A stretch of 57,876 nt of DNA, from the NCBI RefSeq assembly GCF_015546995.1, contig NZ_JADMUH010000011.1:1-57876 (forward strand), written 5' to 3'. How positions within the stretch are numbered: the stretch's first letter is position 1; each line of letters opens with the position of its first letter. The notes below the pieces were generated by a model that worked only from the letters and a program-made list of their open reading frames with translations, had not been told where the DNA came from and did not search any database. A program made the position numbers and the translations under genes. This stretch comes from Streptococcus infantis (GTDB taxonomy: Bacteria > Bacillota > Bacilli > Lactobacillales > Streptococcaceae). Below, one piece after another: positions 17,765 through 26,482 of this stretch.

Positions 17765-18631
17765 TTACTCTTTCGCATTCAGATAAACCACCTGGGTCTG
17801 TTTAACAAAGCCAATCTTTTCATACAAACGTTTGGCACCTACATTGCTATCTTCCACGGCAATCTGAAACTCCTTGTCATTTTGCTCAATCAGTTTGTTG
17901 ACGAGGGATTTTGCTAAGTAGCTTCCATAGCCTTTTCCACGTTCAGGTTCCGATATTGCTAAACCGTAGAAGTAATTCGTATCGCTTGATAAATCAACCG
18001 TGCAAGTTCCAATAACCTGATCGTCTTTTAATAAAATATATAAGCGACTTTCTGGATCTTTCAGAGCTTCAGCGACATATCTATCCACAACTTCTCTAGA
18101 TTCATGTTCCTCTGAAAATGCCTGAAATTTTAACTGACTAATTTGATCCTGATAGGAACGATCTGCTAACAAAACGTCCAGATTGGAAACAGTTGCTAAC
18201 GGATAAGGTCTTCTATCCTTACCTAACCAGGTCTCTGTCTCTTCATCCTCGACCAGTCCCCAGTTGTTGACAAAATCAGGATGGCGCTCTAGAAAAACAC
18301 GCTCTGTCTGAAAAGTCACAGACTCAATTGGATAAGATGCCGTTTCTTTCTCAAAACTTCTATACAAAGCCCGCGCAATTCCTTGACGACGATGATTAGG
18401 GTGGACCAGGATCGCTACTTCCACATCTTGGTCATCTGCATAGACGGTTAATAGGCCAACAAGTTCACCTTTTTCATAATAAAGGAAAAAGGCGGGCATA
18501 TCGGGGTTAAAATTGAGCATATTAGAAAGATAAGGATCACGGTAAGTTCCATCATAGGCTTGGCAACAGTTAATTAGTTTTTTCGCTTCAGATAGCTCCT
18601 CTTGGCTTAACTTGTTTCTTGCTTGAATCAT
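17765..18631 (-). CDS. Tandem GNAT-family acetyltransferase
   Basis: The 288-residue protein has two GNAT folds. The N-terminal half carries an acetyl-CoA loop RRQGIARAL (about 83-91) and the C-terminal half carries a second, SEPERGKGYGSYLA (about 229-242). The C-terminal motif is the more typical one; the N-terminal domain may be structural. The substrate is unknown. ATG 18631 starts 11 nt after the cysE stop, so it is cotranscribed with cysE. Confidence 0.8.
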   Translation of the reverse strand: MIQARNKLSQEELSEAKKLINCCQAYDGTYRDPYLSNMLNFNPDMPAFFLYYEKGELVGLLTVYADDQDVEVAILVHPNHRRQGIARALYRSFEKETASYPIESVTFQTERVFLERHPDFVNNWGLVEDEETETWLGKDRRPYPLATVSNLDVLLADRSYQDQISQLKFQAFSEEHESREVVDRYVAEALKDPESRLYILLKDDQVIGTCTVDLSSDTNYFYGLAISEPERGKGYGSYLAKSLVNKLIEQNDKEFQIAVEDSNVGAKRLYEKIGFVKQTQVVYLNAKE

Positions 18632-18642
18632 ATAGGTATCCT

Positions 18643-19260
18643 CTATAAACCAGACGACCTGTGACTGGCATCTCTAGCCTGCTCGAGTTTATTGACGTAA
18701 TATTCCCGTTTTTCTTCGACTTCGTGAATGGTTGGTTCATCCTTTTGCCCATGCACTCGGACAATCTTGGCTGGAATTCCGACAACCGTCACGTCACTTG
18801 GTACGTCTGCCACGACAACTGCTGCAGCACCGACCTTGGCATTTTCACCAATCTCTACAGGTCCGATGACTTGGGCATGAGCAGAAATGAGCGCTCCTTT
18901 ACGAACAGTCGGATGGCGTTTGCCACTATCCTTACCTGTCCCACCAAGGGTTACCCCATGATAAAGGAGAACACCTTTTTCAACGATAGCTGTCTCCCCA
19001 ATCACAAGTCCTGCTCCATGGTCAATAAAGACACCTGATTCTATTTGAGCTCCAGGGTGAATCTCAATCTGAGTCCAAAAACGCCAAAACTGGCTGTGCA
19101 TACGAGCTAAAAGCTTAAAGCCATGTTTCCAGAGAAAATGAGAGAGACGGTGGGCAGCCAAGGCTTTCACACCAGGATAGGTCAAAAGAACCTCCAATGT
19201 GGTGCGAGCCGCTGGATCATTTTCTTTTACGATATCAATGGTTTCACGCCACCATCCCAT
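18643..19260 (-). CDS. cysE: Serine O-acetyltransferase CysE
   Basis: The 205-residue enzyme makes O-acetylserine, the cysteine precursor. It has the N-terminal helical SAT domain and the left-handed beta-helix of hexapeptide repeats. The catalytic-site segment GVFIDHGAGLVIGETA and the HGVTLGGTG segment are intact. ATG 19260 follows AAGGGAG and lies 14 nt after pnp. Its place upstream of cysS joins cysteine synthesis with its charging to tRNA. Confidence 0.95.
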   Translation of the reverse strand: MGWWRETIDIVKENDPAARTTLEVLLTYPGVKALAAHRLSHFLWKHGFKLLARMHSQFWRFWTQIEIHPGAQIESGVFIDHGAGLVIGETAIVEKGVLLYHGVTLGGTGKDSGKRHPTVRKGALISAHAQVIGPVEIGENAKVGAAAVVVADVPSDVTVVGIPAKIVRVHGQKDEPTIHEVEEKREYYVNKLEQARDASHRSSGL

Positions 19261-19274
19261 ACATTTCTCCCTTC

Positions 19275-21485
19275 TTATTCTGAGTCTTTTGGTGTTTCAG
19301 TAAATTCTTTATTTGGTTTGTGGTCCTTGTGATGGTGACGAGGACGATGACCTTTTTCCCCTTTTTCTTCTGAACGTTCAGGTTTTGGCGGACGTGGCAA
19401 GAGTGCCTTCATAGAAGCATCTACACGACCTTTTTCATCGATCTTAATAACCTTCACATCTACAAAATCACCAATTTGAACTAAATCTTCTACATTATTG
19501 GTACGTGTCCAAGCCATTTCAGAGATGTGTACGAGGGCATCTGTCTTGTCAAAGAGGTTGACAAAGGCACCGAATTTCTCGATACGCACAACTTTGGCAT
19601 GGTAAACTTCGTCCACTTTTGCTTCACGAACCAAACCAGCAATGATTTCTTTAGCACGGTTGATGGCATCTTGGTCGCTAGAGTAGATAGATACGTTACC
19701 TTCTTCGTCGATATCAATCTTAACGCCTGTTTCAGCAATGATCTTATCGATTGTTTCTCCACCCTTACCGATAACAATCTTGATCTTGTCCACATCAATC
19801 TTAATAGTATCAATTTTCGGTGCAGTTGGAGCCAATTCTGGACGAACTTCTGGAATCGTTGCTTCAATCACATCAAGGATTTCAAAACGAGCTTTCTTGG
19901 CTTGAGCCAAAGCTTCTGTCAAGATTTCTGCAGTAATTCCTTGGATTTTGATATCCATTTGAAGGGCTGTAATCCCGTCACGAGTTCCTGCAACCTTGAA
20001 GTCCATGTCTCCAAAGTGGTCTTCCAAACCTTGGATATCTGTCAAAACTGTGTAGTTATTACCATCTGAGATAAGACCCATTGCAATACCAGCTACTGGC
20101 GCCTTGATTGGCACACCACCAGCCATAAGGGCAAGAGTTCCCGCACAGATAGAGGCTTGAGATGAAGAACCGTTTGATTCCAAGACTTCTGCTACCAGAC
20201 GAATCGCATATGGGAATTCTTCCAAGCTTGGCAATACTTGAGCAAGAGCACGCTCCCCAAGAGCACCGTGACCAATTTCACGACGACCAGGTGCACCGTA
20301 ACGTCCAGTTTCCCCTACAGAGTATTGTGGGAAGTTATAGTGGTGCATAAAGCGTTTCTTGTACTCTGGATCCAAACCATCGATGATTTGCGTTTCACCC
20401 ATTGGCGCCAAAGTCAAGATAGAAAGAGCTTGCGTTTGTCCACGAGTAAAGAGACCTGAACCGTGCACACGGGGAACGAAGTCAACAACCGCATCCAAAG
20501 GACGGATTTCATCGACCTTACGACCGTCAGGACGTACCTTGTCTTCTGTGATCAAACGGCGCACTTCTGCGTGTTCCATTTGTTCCAAGATTTCAGCTAC
20601 ATCACGCATGATACGGTCAAATTCTTCATGGTCTGCATATTTTTCTTCGTAAACTGCTGTGACTTGGTCTTTCACTGCTTGAGTTGCAGCTTCACGAGCC
20701 AATTTTTCTTCTACTTGGACCGCTTTTTGAAGGTCGCTGTTGTAGGCTGCGATGATTTCAGCTTGCAAGTCAGTATCTACATGAAGCAATTCTACTTCTG
20801 CTTTTTCCTTACCGACTGCCGCAACGATTTCTTCTTGGAAGGCAATCAATTCTTTAACGGCTTCATGTCCTTTAAGAAGAGCTTCCAACATGATTTCTTC
20901 TGACAATTCTTTGGCACCAGACTCTACCATGTTGATGGCGTACTTCGTACCTGCTACTGTCAATTCAAGAAGCGATTGCTCTGCTTGTTCTTGAGTCGGG
21001 TTGATGATGATTTCCCCATCAATATAACCTACTTGTACTCCAGCGATTGGGCCATCAAATGGGATATCTGAGATAGACAAGGCCAATGATGAACCAAACA
21101 TAGCTGCCATTGGTGCAGATGCATTTTCATCGTAAGAAAGAACTGTATTGATGACTTGCACTTCATTACGGAAACCTTCCGCAAACATTGGACGGATTGG
21201 ACGGTCAATCAAACGCGCTGTCAAAGTCGCATCTGTTGAAGGACGTCCTTCACGTTTCATAAAGCCACCAGGAAATTTCCCAGCCGCATACATTTTTTCC
21301 TCGTAGTTGACTTGAAGCGGGAAGAAATCCCCAGTTGCCATCTTCTTAGACATAACGGCAGCCGTCAAGACAGTTGACTCACCGTAACGTACCACAACAG
21401 AGCCATTTGCTTGCTTAGCAACCTGACCAGTCTCTACGATCAACTCACGACCCGCAAAAGTCGTTTGAAACACATGTTTTGTCAT
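19275..21485 (-). CDS. pnp: Polynucleotide phosphorylase
   Basis: The 736-residue 3'-5' exoribonuclease of the RNA degradosome has two RNase PH domains, then a KH domain ([11 protein letters not shown], about 562-572) and an S1 domain (about 622-690). The frame is open upstream to 21620, but the ribosome site AAAGGGGAT and the family start [10 protein letters not shown] place the start at ATG 21485. The C-terminus ends in a charged, His- and Lys-rich tail. It heads the minus-strand cluster down to the PucR regulator. It is preceded by a leader of about 280 nt, which may hold the autoregulatory site known for pnp genes. Confidence 0.96.
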   Translation of the reverse strand: MTKHVFQTTFAGRELIVETGQVAKQANGSVVVRYGESTVLTAAVMSKKMATGDFFPLQVNYEEKMYAAGKFPGGFMKREGRPSTDATLTARLIDRPIRPMFAEGFRNEVQVINTVLSYDENASAPMAAMFGSSLALSISDIPFDGPIAGVQVGYIDGEIIINPTQEQAEQSLLELTVAGTKYAINMVESGAKELSEEIMLEALLKGHEAVKELIAFQEEIVAAVGKEKAEVELLHVDTDLQAEIIAAYNSDLQKAVQVEEKLAREAATQAVKDQVTAVYEEKYADHEEFDRIMRDVAEILEQMEHAEVRRLITEDKVRPDGRKVDEIRPLDAVVDFVPRVHGSGLFTRGQTQALSILTLAPMGETQIIDGLDPEYKKRFMHHYNFPQYSVGETGRYGAPGRREIGHGALGERALAQVLPSLEEFPYAIRLVAEVLESNGSSSQASICAGTLALMAGGVPIKAPVAGIAMGLISDGNNYTVLTDIQGLEDHFGDMDFKVAGTRDGITALQMDIKIQGITAEILTEALAQAKKARFEILDVIEATIPEVRPELAPTAPKIDTIKIDVDKIKIVIGKGGETIDKIIAETGVKIDIDEEGNVSIYSSDQDAINRAKEIIAGLVREAKVDEVYHAKVVRIEKFGAFVNLFDKTDALVHISEMAWTRTNNVEDLVQIGDFVDVKVIKIDEKGRVDASMKALLPRPPKPERSEEKGEKGHRPRHHHKDHKPNKEFTETPKDSE

Positions 21486-21796
21486 TTTAATCCCCTTTGG
21501 ATTGTTAATATTATACGCCTTGCCTACAAAAATCAGGATACAAAGGGCGTTAAGAATCCCGTATGAAAATAGGAGATTGACGCAGTGTGCGATGCACATC
21601 AGGAAATCTATCTTTTTCACTAGGGATTTAGCCCGTGTTCAACTCCGAAAATACTTTAGGTCTGATTCTTTACCTTACATCTCTTTGATATAAGATTAAG
21701 ACTGCTTAAACATCGTTTATACCCTCATCTTTGTATCAAGTACGTACAGAGTCTATTTTATCATATTTTTCTTAAAAAGTACGGTCTTTTCTATAA
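21486..21796 (-). other. pnp upstream region (long leader, no separate gene supported)
   Basis: About 310 nt without a convincing gene. A promoter-like TATGATAAAAT lies near 21755-21765 on the minus strand, implying a leader of about 280 nt. A second TATAAT (near 21505-21514) could give a short leader. The frame of pnp stays open for 45 codons upstream, encoding a hydrophobic stretch ([19 protein letters not shown]), but it lacks a ribosome site. It may be part of a dispersed intergenic repeat. Confidence 0.5.
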
Positions 21797-21802
21797 AAAA
21801 GG

Positions 21803-21833
21803 AACCATTCTGCTATGAAAAGAAGAATGGTTT
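21803..21833 (-). terminator. Terminator after metF
   Basis: The stem AACCATTCT/AGAATGGTT lies 14 nt past the metF stop; on the minus strand it is followed by CCTTTTTTAT. Confidence 0.85.
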
Positions 21834-21846
21834 GCTTTTGATTATT

Positions 21847-22707
21847 TTAAGGTTGATGATTGAACAAGGCATGGGTAGCTTGGTGGATGTACTGAGCAGT
21901 GTCTGCGTTGTTCATGGTGTAGAGATGCACGCCTGCTACGTCTTGCGTTACCAAGTCCACGATTTGGTCTACGGCATAGGCAAGTCCTGCTGCTCTGAGT
22001 GACTCAGGGTCATTCTCATACTTGTCCAAGATAGCCTTAAATTTACGTGGGAGATGGATATTCTCACAAGTCTTCAAGAGACGAAGCGCTTGGTTACGGT
22101 TAAGGATTGGCATAATCCCTGCATGAATGGGAACATCAATTCCAGCCAAGGTACACTTATCTTGGAAATCGTAGAAACGCTCATTGTCAAAGAATAGCTG
22201 AGTGACAAGGCTTGAGCAGCCTGCATCCACTTTTTTCTTAAGATTTTGGATATCTGAGATTTGGTTTGGCGAATCCGGGTGCCCTTCTGGGTAACAAGCT
22301 CCAACAATATCAAAGTGTGGTGCCTGTTCAGTGATAAACTCAATCAAGTCTGTTGCGTAACGGAAATCCTTCTGCGGCTCAACACCTGGAATGATATCCC
22401 CACGCAAAGCCAAGATTTTCTGAACACCAACTTTATCCAAATCCGCAATGGTCTCAGCCACCTTATCCTTAGTCAAATAGATAGCTGGCAAGTGAGCAAT
22501 GGTTGGAATCTCCAAGTCATTTTGGATATAGTCTGCCAAACGAACCGTCGTCTCTTTGATATTAAATTTATTATTACTAGCAGTCACACTGATGAAGTGT
22601 GGCGCCAAGCCCTGCATGTCTTTCAGGGCTGCGATAATTTTGTCATTGCCTACTTCTGGGTTTGGAGGGAAAACTTCAAATGAGAGGGACGGTGTTTGAC
22701 GTGACAT
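21847..22707 (-). CDS. metF: 5,10-methylenetetrahydrofolate reductase MetF
   Basis: The 286-residue FAD-dependent TIM-barrel enzyme supplies 5-methyl-tetrahydrofolate to MetE for methionine synthesis. It has the N-terminal LSFEVFPP motif with the catalytic Glu, and the QLFFDNERFYDF segment. It lies 62 nt downstream of metE with no terminator between, so metE-metF form one operon under the MET-box at 25100-25120. ATG 22707 has only a modest ribosome site (AAAAGG). Confidence 0.95.
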   Translation of the reverse strand: MSRQTPSLSFEVFPPNPEVGNDKIIAALKDMQGLAPHFISVTASNNKFNIKETTVRLADYIQNDLEIPTIAHLPAIYLTKDKVAETIADLDKVGVQKILALRGDIIPGVEPQKDFRYATDLIEFITEQAPHFDIVGACYPEGHPDSPNQISDIQNLKKKVDAGCSSLVTQLFFDNERFYDFQDKCTLAGIDVPIHAGIMPILNRNQALRLLKTCENIHLPRKFKAILDKYENDPESLRAAGLAYAVDQIVDLVTQDVAGVHLYTMNNADTAQYIHQATHALFNHQP

Positions 22708-22769
22708 ATGTATGAACCTTTTCTAGTTGATTTCTTACTGATCAACCGTGTAGGGAGAATTGTCTTTTC

Positions 22770-25019
22770 TTACAATTTCTCACGCGCAGCTTTCGCAGCG
22801 TCTACAAGGCGGATCAAGCTTTCTTTCGTTTCTGGGATACCACGTGTTTTCAAACCACAGTCAGGGTTGATCCATACTTTCTTGCTTGGTACTTTAGCAA
22901 GGATGGCTTCGATGGTGTGGTCGATTTCGCCTTCGTTAGGCACACGAGGAGAGTGGATATCGTAAACTCCAGGGCCCACTTCTGTCTGGAAGTTTTGAGC
23001 TTTGAGTTCGTCCAAGATTTCAAGATTTGAACGGCTAGCTTCAAATGAGATAACGTCCGCATCCATGTTGTCGATAGCTGGGATGATATCTGTAAATTCT
23101 GAGTAACACATGTGAGTGTGGATTTGTGTATCTGGTGCTACTGTTGAGTGTACCAAGCGGAAGGCTGGAATAGCCCAGTCAAGGTAGTCTTCGTACCAGT
23201 CGCTACGACGGAGTGGCAATTTCTCACGAAGAGCAGCCTCGTCGATTTGGATGATTTTAACACCTGCAGCTTCAAGGTCAAGAACTTCATCCTTGATTGC
23301 AAGAGCGATTTGAAGAGTAGAATCCTTAATAGAGATGTCTTCACGTGGGAATGACCAGTTAAGGATGGTAACAGGTCCAGTCAACATACCTTTAACAGGT
23401 TTGTCAGTACGGCTTTGTGCGTAGCTAGACCATTTCACAGTGATTGGGTTGAGACGAGTTACATCACCCCAGATGATTGGTGGTTTAACCCCACGCATAC
23501 CGTATGATTGTACCCAACCGTTCTTAGAGAAGAGGTATCCTGACAAGTTTTGACCGAAGTACTCAACCATGTCATTACGCTCGAATTCACCGTGCACAAG
23601 CACGTCAAATCCAACTTCTTCTTGCCATTTGATCCATTCGTCGATTGTCTCAGCAAGGAAGGCATCGTATTCTTCTTGTGACAATTCACCCTTACGGAAG
23701 GCCAAACGTTTGGCACGAACTTCCTTAGTTTGAGGGAATGAACCGATTGTTGTTGTTGGAAGAGCTGGAAGTTTGAAAGCTTCTTCTTGGATTGCTTCAC
23801 GTTCTGCAAAAGCTGGCAAACGAGTGTAGTCTGCGTCAGTCAATCCAGCGATACGTGCACGAAGTTCAGCATTTTCACCAACACGTTCAGTTGCAAAGAG
23901 TTCTTTGTTTGCTGCAAGAGCTTCTGCACCTTGACCGTTGCGGATAGCATCCAAGTCACGGATCTCATCCAATTTTTCTACTGCAAATGCAAAGTGGTTC
24001 AAGATAGCTGGTTCAAAGTCTTCGTTAGCTGTTGTAAATGGGACATGAAGAAGTGAGCATGAGCTAGTCAAAACGATGTTTTCAGCTGGGATTTGCTCAA
24101 GAATAGCCAAGCTCTTTTCGTAGTTGTTACGCCAGATGTTCTTACCATTGACAATACCTGCATAAAGAGTCTTGTCAGCTGGGAAGCCACCTTTAACGAG
24201 TTCAAGAGTTTTCTTACCTTCAACGAAGTCAAGACCGATCGCATCTACTGGCAATTTCACAAGGTCAGCGTAAACGTCACGAACATCACCGAAGTATGTT
24301 TGAAGCAAGACTTCAAGACCTTTTTTGTCAGCCAAAAGCTTGTTGTAGATGTTCAAGAAGAGTGCTTTTTCTTCTTCTGTCAAGTCTTTGACAAGAGCAG
24401 CTTCATCGAGTTGAATACGAGTTGCACCAAGTTCAGCCAATTTCGCAAAAACATCTTGGTAAGCAGCCACTAAGCTATCTACGAAATCTTCTGCTTTTAC
24501 GCCTTCTTCAAAGTCTGACAATTGAAGGAAAGTGAATGGACCTACAAGGACAGGACGAGTGTTAAGACCAAGTTCTTTTGCTTCTTGGAACTCATCGAAA
24601 ATCTTGTGGCCAGCCAATTTTACTTTAGTGTCTTTTTCAAATTTAGGAACGATGTAGTGGTAGTTAGTGTTGAACCATTTCTTCATCGGAAGGGCACGAA
24701 CATCCCCTTTTTCTCCTTGGTAACCACGTCCCAAAGCAAAGTAACGTTCAAGATCAGACAATTCCAAGTTTTGAACAGATGCAGGAACTACGTTGAAAAG
24801 GAAAGCAGCGTCTAGGAAGTTGTCATAGTGAGAAAAGTCATTTGATGGGATTTCAGTGATGCCTTTTTCTTTGACGATGTTCCAGTGTTTTGCACGCAAT
24901 TCTTTAGCCGCAGCCAAGAGTTCTTCTTCTGAGATTTCTTTTCTAAAGTATTTTTCAGTTGTAAATTTTAATTCGCGGAATTCACCCAAACGAGGGAAAC
25001 CGATAATTGTAGTTGACAT
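22770..25019 (-). CDS. metE: Cobalamin-independent methionine synthase MetE
   Basis: The 749-residue enzyme transfers the methyl group of 5-methyl-tetrahydrofolate triglutamate to homocysteine. The zinc ligands are in HTHMCYSEF (His, Cys) and in PDCGLKTRG (Cys near the C-terminus), all intact. ATG 25019 follows TTGGAGGACAAA. The upstream region carries a near-perfect MET-box and an extended -10 promoter. With hom and thrB elsewhere in the window it marks a methionine-prototrophic lifestyle. Confidence 0.96.
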   Translation of the reverse strand: MSTTIIGFPRLGEFRELKFTTEKYFRKEISEEELLAAAKELRAKHWNIVKEKGITEIPSNDFSHYDNFLDAAFLFNVVPASVQNLELSDLERYFALGRGYQGEKGDVRALPMKKWFNTNYHYIVPKFEKDTKVKLAGHKIFDEFQEAKELGLNTRPVLVGPFTFLQLSDFEEGVKAEDFVDSLVAAYQDVFAKLAELGATRIQLDEAALVKDLTEEEKALFLNIYNKLLADKKGLEVLLQTYFGDVRDVYADLVKLPVDAIGLDFVEGKKTLELVKGGFPADKTLYAGIVNGKNIWRNNYEKSLAILEQIPAENIVLTSSCSLLHVPFTTANEDFEPAILNHFAFAVEKLDEIRDLDAIRNGQGAEALAANKELFATERVGENAELRARIAGLTDADYTRLPAFAEREAIQEEAFKLPALPTTTIGSFPQTKEVRAKRLAFRKGELSQEEYDAFLAETIDEWIKWQEEVGFDVLVHGEFERNDMVEYFGQNLSGYLFSKNGWVQSYGMRGVKPPIIWGDVTRLNPITVKWSSYAQSRTDKPVKGMLTGPVTILNWSFPREDISIKDSTLQIALAIKDEVLDLEAAGVKIIQIDEAALREKLPLRRSDWYEDYLDWAIPAFRLVHSTVAPDTQIHTHMCYSEFTDIIPAIDNMDADVISFEASRSNLEILDELKAQNFQTEVGPGVYDIHSPRVPNEGEIDHTIEAILAKVPSKKVWINPDCGLKTRGIPETKESLIRLVDAAKAAREKL

Positions 25020-25041
25020 GTTTTGTCCTCCAAAAATTGTT

Positions 25042-25059
25042 GTTGAAACTATCTTAACA
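25042..25059 (-). promoter_or_regulatory. metE extended -10 promoter with half MET-box
   Basis: On the minus strand TGT-TAAGAT (25059-25051) is an extended -10. The segment GATAGTTTCAAC (25053-25042) overlaps it and resembles half of the MET-box upstream. Confidence 0.6.
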
Positions 25060-25099
25060 GAAAAGAAACTGTCTGTATAATTGTAAAAAATTAGGCTTT

Positions 25100-25120
25100 G
25101 ATATAGTTTGAAACTATATC
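25100..25120. promoter_or_regulatory. MET-box (MtaR/MetR-type LysR regulator site) upstream of metE
   Basis: Perfect 10-bp arms GATATAGTTT and AAACTATATC flank a single G. This matches the streptococcal MET-box consensus TATAGTTTnAAACTATA proposed for the LysR-type methionine regulator. The centre is about 66 nt upstream of the predicted metE transcription start, the usual activator position. Confidence 0.85.
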
Positions 25121-25134
25121 GTTATTTGAAGTAC

Positions 25135-25169
25135 AAAAAAGGATTTGGAGAAGATTCTCCAAATCCTTT
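25135..25169 (-). terminator. Terminator hairpin upstream of metE
   Basis: A 15-bp perfect stem AAAGGATTTGGAGAA/TTCTCCAAATCCTTT with a two-base loop is followed on the minus strand by TTTTTT. It would block readthrough from the island side into metE. Confidence 0.85.
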
Positions 25170-25505
25170 GGTAGACAATGGTTAACAGTATTTCAAGATA
25201 GTCCTGTTCATAGTCAAACTTGAGTAAACAGACAGTTGACTATGGCTTGCTATTAGAAAAGACTATAGGTTGATTTTTATTTTGTAATTCTGATATTTCC
25301 CTTAGAAAGTGCGGACGGGAGCAAATTACTTCGTAATTTCATCCCTAATTTTTGAGCCAGAGTGTCTCAAAAATCCCGTTCTAGCTAATAATAAATTATT
25401 ATCTAGAATACCACTATAGCGGGAAATATCTTCTAAAAGCTCACTTCGTTCGCCCTTGTCCTTTAAATAGAATACACAACTTATTAAAAGTAAATCGTAA
25501 CACTT
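25170..25505. other. Non-coding or degenerate stretch between metE and the accessory island
   Basis: No supported gene. It holds an inverted repeat CATAGTCAA (25209-25217)/TTGACTATG (25236-25244) and small hairpins AAATTAC/GTAATTT (near 25324-25340) and TTTTTGAG/CTCAAAAA (near 25348-25374). A 67-codon minus-strand frame (25326-25529) lacks a ribosome site and its ATG lies inside a terminator hairpin. It looks like a decayed or dispersed repeat. Confidence 0.5.
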
Positions 25506-25545
25506 ATAAAAAGAAGACCTTAGAATCATTCTAAAGGTCTCATTT
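25506..25545. terminator. Terminator at the end of the DUF1722/glycosylase operon
   Basis: The stem AGACCTTAGAAT/ATTCTAAAGGTCT has T-rich sequence on both sides; it lies about 55 nt past the minus-strand stop at 25600. Confidence 0.8.
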
Positions 25546-25599
25546 TTATTATTCGAAAAGATTACGAAAAGAGTTATAAAGTGGAACTAATCCATATTC

Positions 25600-25965
25600 T
25601 TACTCCAGCTCTATCCCCTTCTCTCGGAGATTAGCCAGACACTCCTCGTAGTAGGCTGTGTCATGCTCGCTATAGATAGGACTATTCAGCTTTTCCTCAG
25701 CTAAGTCTTGATAAGGAGGGCAAGTCTTGCCTCGGTAGTTCTTGTCTAGCCACTCTGGACTGACATTGTAGCCACGGCTAGCCATCTCCTCCATGATCAA
25801 GCGATGATAGGCATAGAGACGATAGGGCGAGTGGGTAAAGATATAGTCAACCGTCGCATGCTTTCTGCCCCAGCCATTACCACGAAGGGCGCAGCACTCT
25901 CGATGTTGCCCCAAGAGCTGCGGACGGGGAAGCTGTGGGATCAAAGCCTCATGCCAAAGTCTCAT
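25600..25965 (-). CDS. Pyrimidine-dimer DNA glycosylase-like protein (endonuclease V / Pyr_excise family)
   Basis: The 121-residue protein starts MRLWHEALIPQLPRPQLLGQ, the signature of bacterial proteins related to phage T4 endonuclease V (PF03013, TIGR02328-like). Arg22-Glu23 sit exactly where T4 EndoV has its Arg22 and catalytic Glu23. The T4 nucleophile, the alpha-amine of Thr2 exposed by Met removal, is not available: residue 2 is Arg, so Met1 is probably retained. It may thus use another amine or act on other damage. The gene overlaps the DUF1722 gene upstream by 17 nt, so the two are coupled. Confidence 0.75.
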   Translation of the reverse strand: MRLWHEALIPQLPRPQLLGQHRECCALRGNGWGRKHATVDYIFTHSPYRLYAYHRLIMEEMASRGYNVSPEWLDKNYRGKTCPPYQDLAEEKLNSPIYSEHDTAYYEECLANLREKGIELE

Positions 25966-26353
25966 GGGAGTCTCCTTTCAACAAGGTAGAATGTTGCAGA
26001 TAAGCATTTGGGTAGCGTTCAAGCAAGTCTCGAGTCCTAGCAATCAAGTCTTCCTTAGAAGCTTGACCAAAACGATAGCGATCCAGCAAGAGCATATAGT
26101 CTTTACGCTCATCAAGGCTAGCTTGCTTTTTAAAATAGCCCCAAATATGCTGAAAGGCATTGCAAACCTGACCCCTGTGTTCTGGAATCTGGCAGGCACG
26201 GTCAATCATCTCTTGAACCTGACTGACCTCCACCACTTCTTGCTTGAGATACTGGCGAATGTCCTTGTAAATATTGCTGGAATGACTCAAAACAAGGTAT
26301 TTGTTTTCTGCCCAGAGTTGTTGGCACTGGGCACGTTGGTTGTTGTTTTCCAT
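25949..26353 (-). CDS. YbgA-like DUF1722 protein
   Basis: The 134-residue protein has the DUF1722 pattern: WAENKYLVLSHS near the start, then NAFQHIWGYFKK in the middle and a C-terminal LLERYPNAYL. The function of the family is unknown. In E. coli the homologue ybgA is adjacent to the photolyase gene phr. Here it overlaps a pyrimidine-dimer-glycosylase-like gene, so the association with UV-lesion repair recurs with a different enzyme. ATG 26353 follows TAGGAGAA. It stands alone on its promoter side, after the higA terminator. Confidence 0.8.
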   Translation of the reverse strand: MENNNQRAQCQQLWAENKYLVLSHSSNIYKDIRQYLKQEVVEVSQVQEMIDRACQIPEHRGQVCNAFQHIWGYFKKQASLDERKDYMLLLDRYRFGQASKEDLIARTRDLLERYPNAYLQHSTLLKGDSHETLA

Positions 26354-26430
26354 ATTTCTCCTAACTTTCTACTAGTTCCCAGGAAATACGGAAACAAAGT
26401 TATATCTATAAAATGAGTGAATAAAGAAGT

Positions 26431-26465
26431 TCTTAGTACTAGCCGTAAGAAGCTTTTTTCATCTT
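26431..26465 (-). terminator. Probable terminator after higA
   Basis: An imperfect hairpin pairs TTCTTA with TAAGAA and AAG with CTT, just past the higA stop; a T-rich tail (CTTCTTTATTC) follows on the minus strand. Confidence 0.55.
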
Positions 26466-26482
26466 TAAAAACTTCCTACGAC

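Noticed and set aside
19527..20069. Long plus-strand ORFs over pnp, relA, metE, pepO and the P-type ATPase
   Set aside because: They are shadows of strongly conserved genes on the other strand, with no ribosome sites and no family features.
21486..21620. N-terminally extended PNPase with a membrane segment
   Set aside because: No ribosome site at the upstream ATG, and the family start with a good ribosome site is at 21485.
25209..25244. CRISPR or attachment-site repeat
   Set aside because: A single inverted repeat with an 18-nt gap; no direct repeats with spacers and no integrase or tRNA nearby.
25326..25529. 67-codon minus-strand ORF between metE and the island
   Set aside because: No ribosome site, the ATG lies inside a terminator hairpin, and the product has no recognisable domain; more likely a remnant or repeat.
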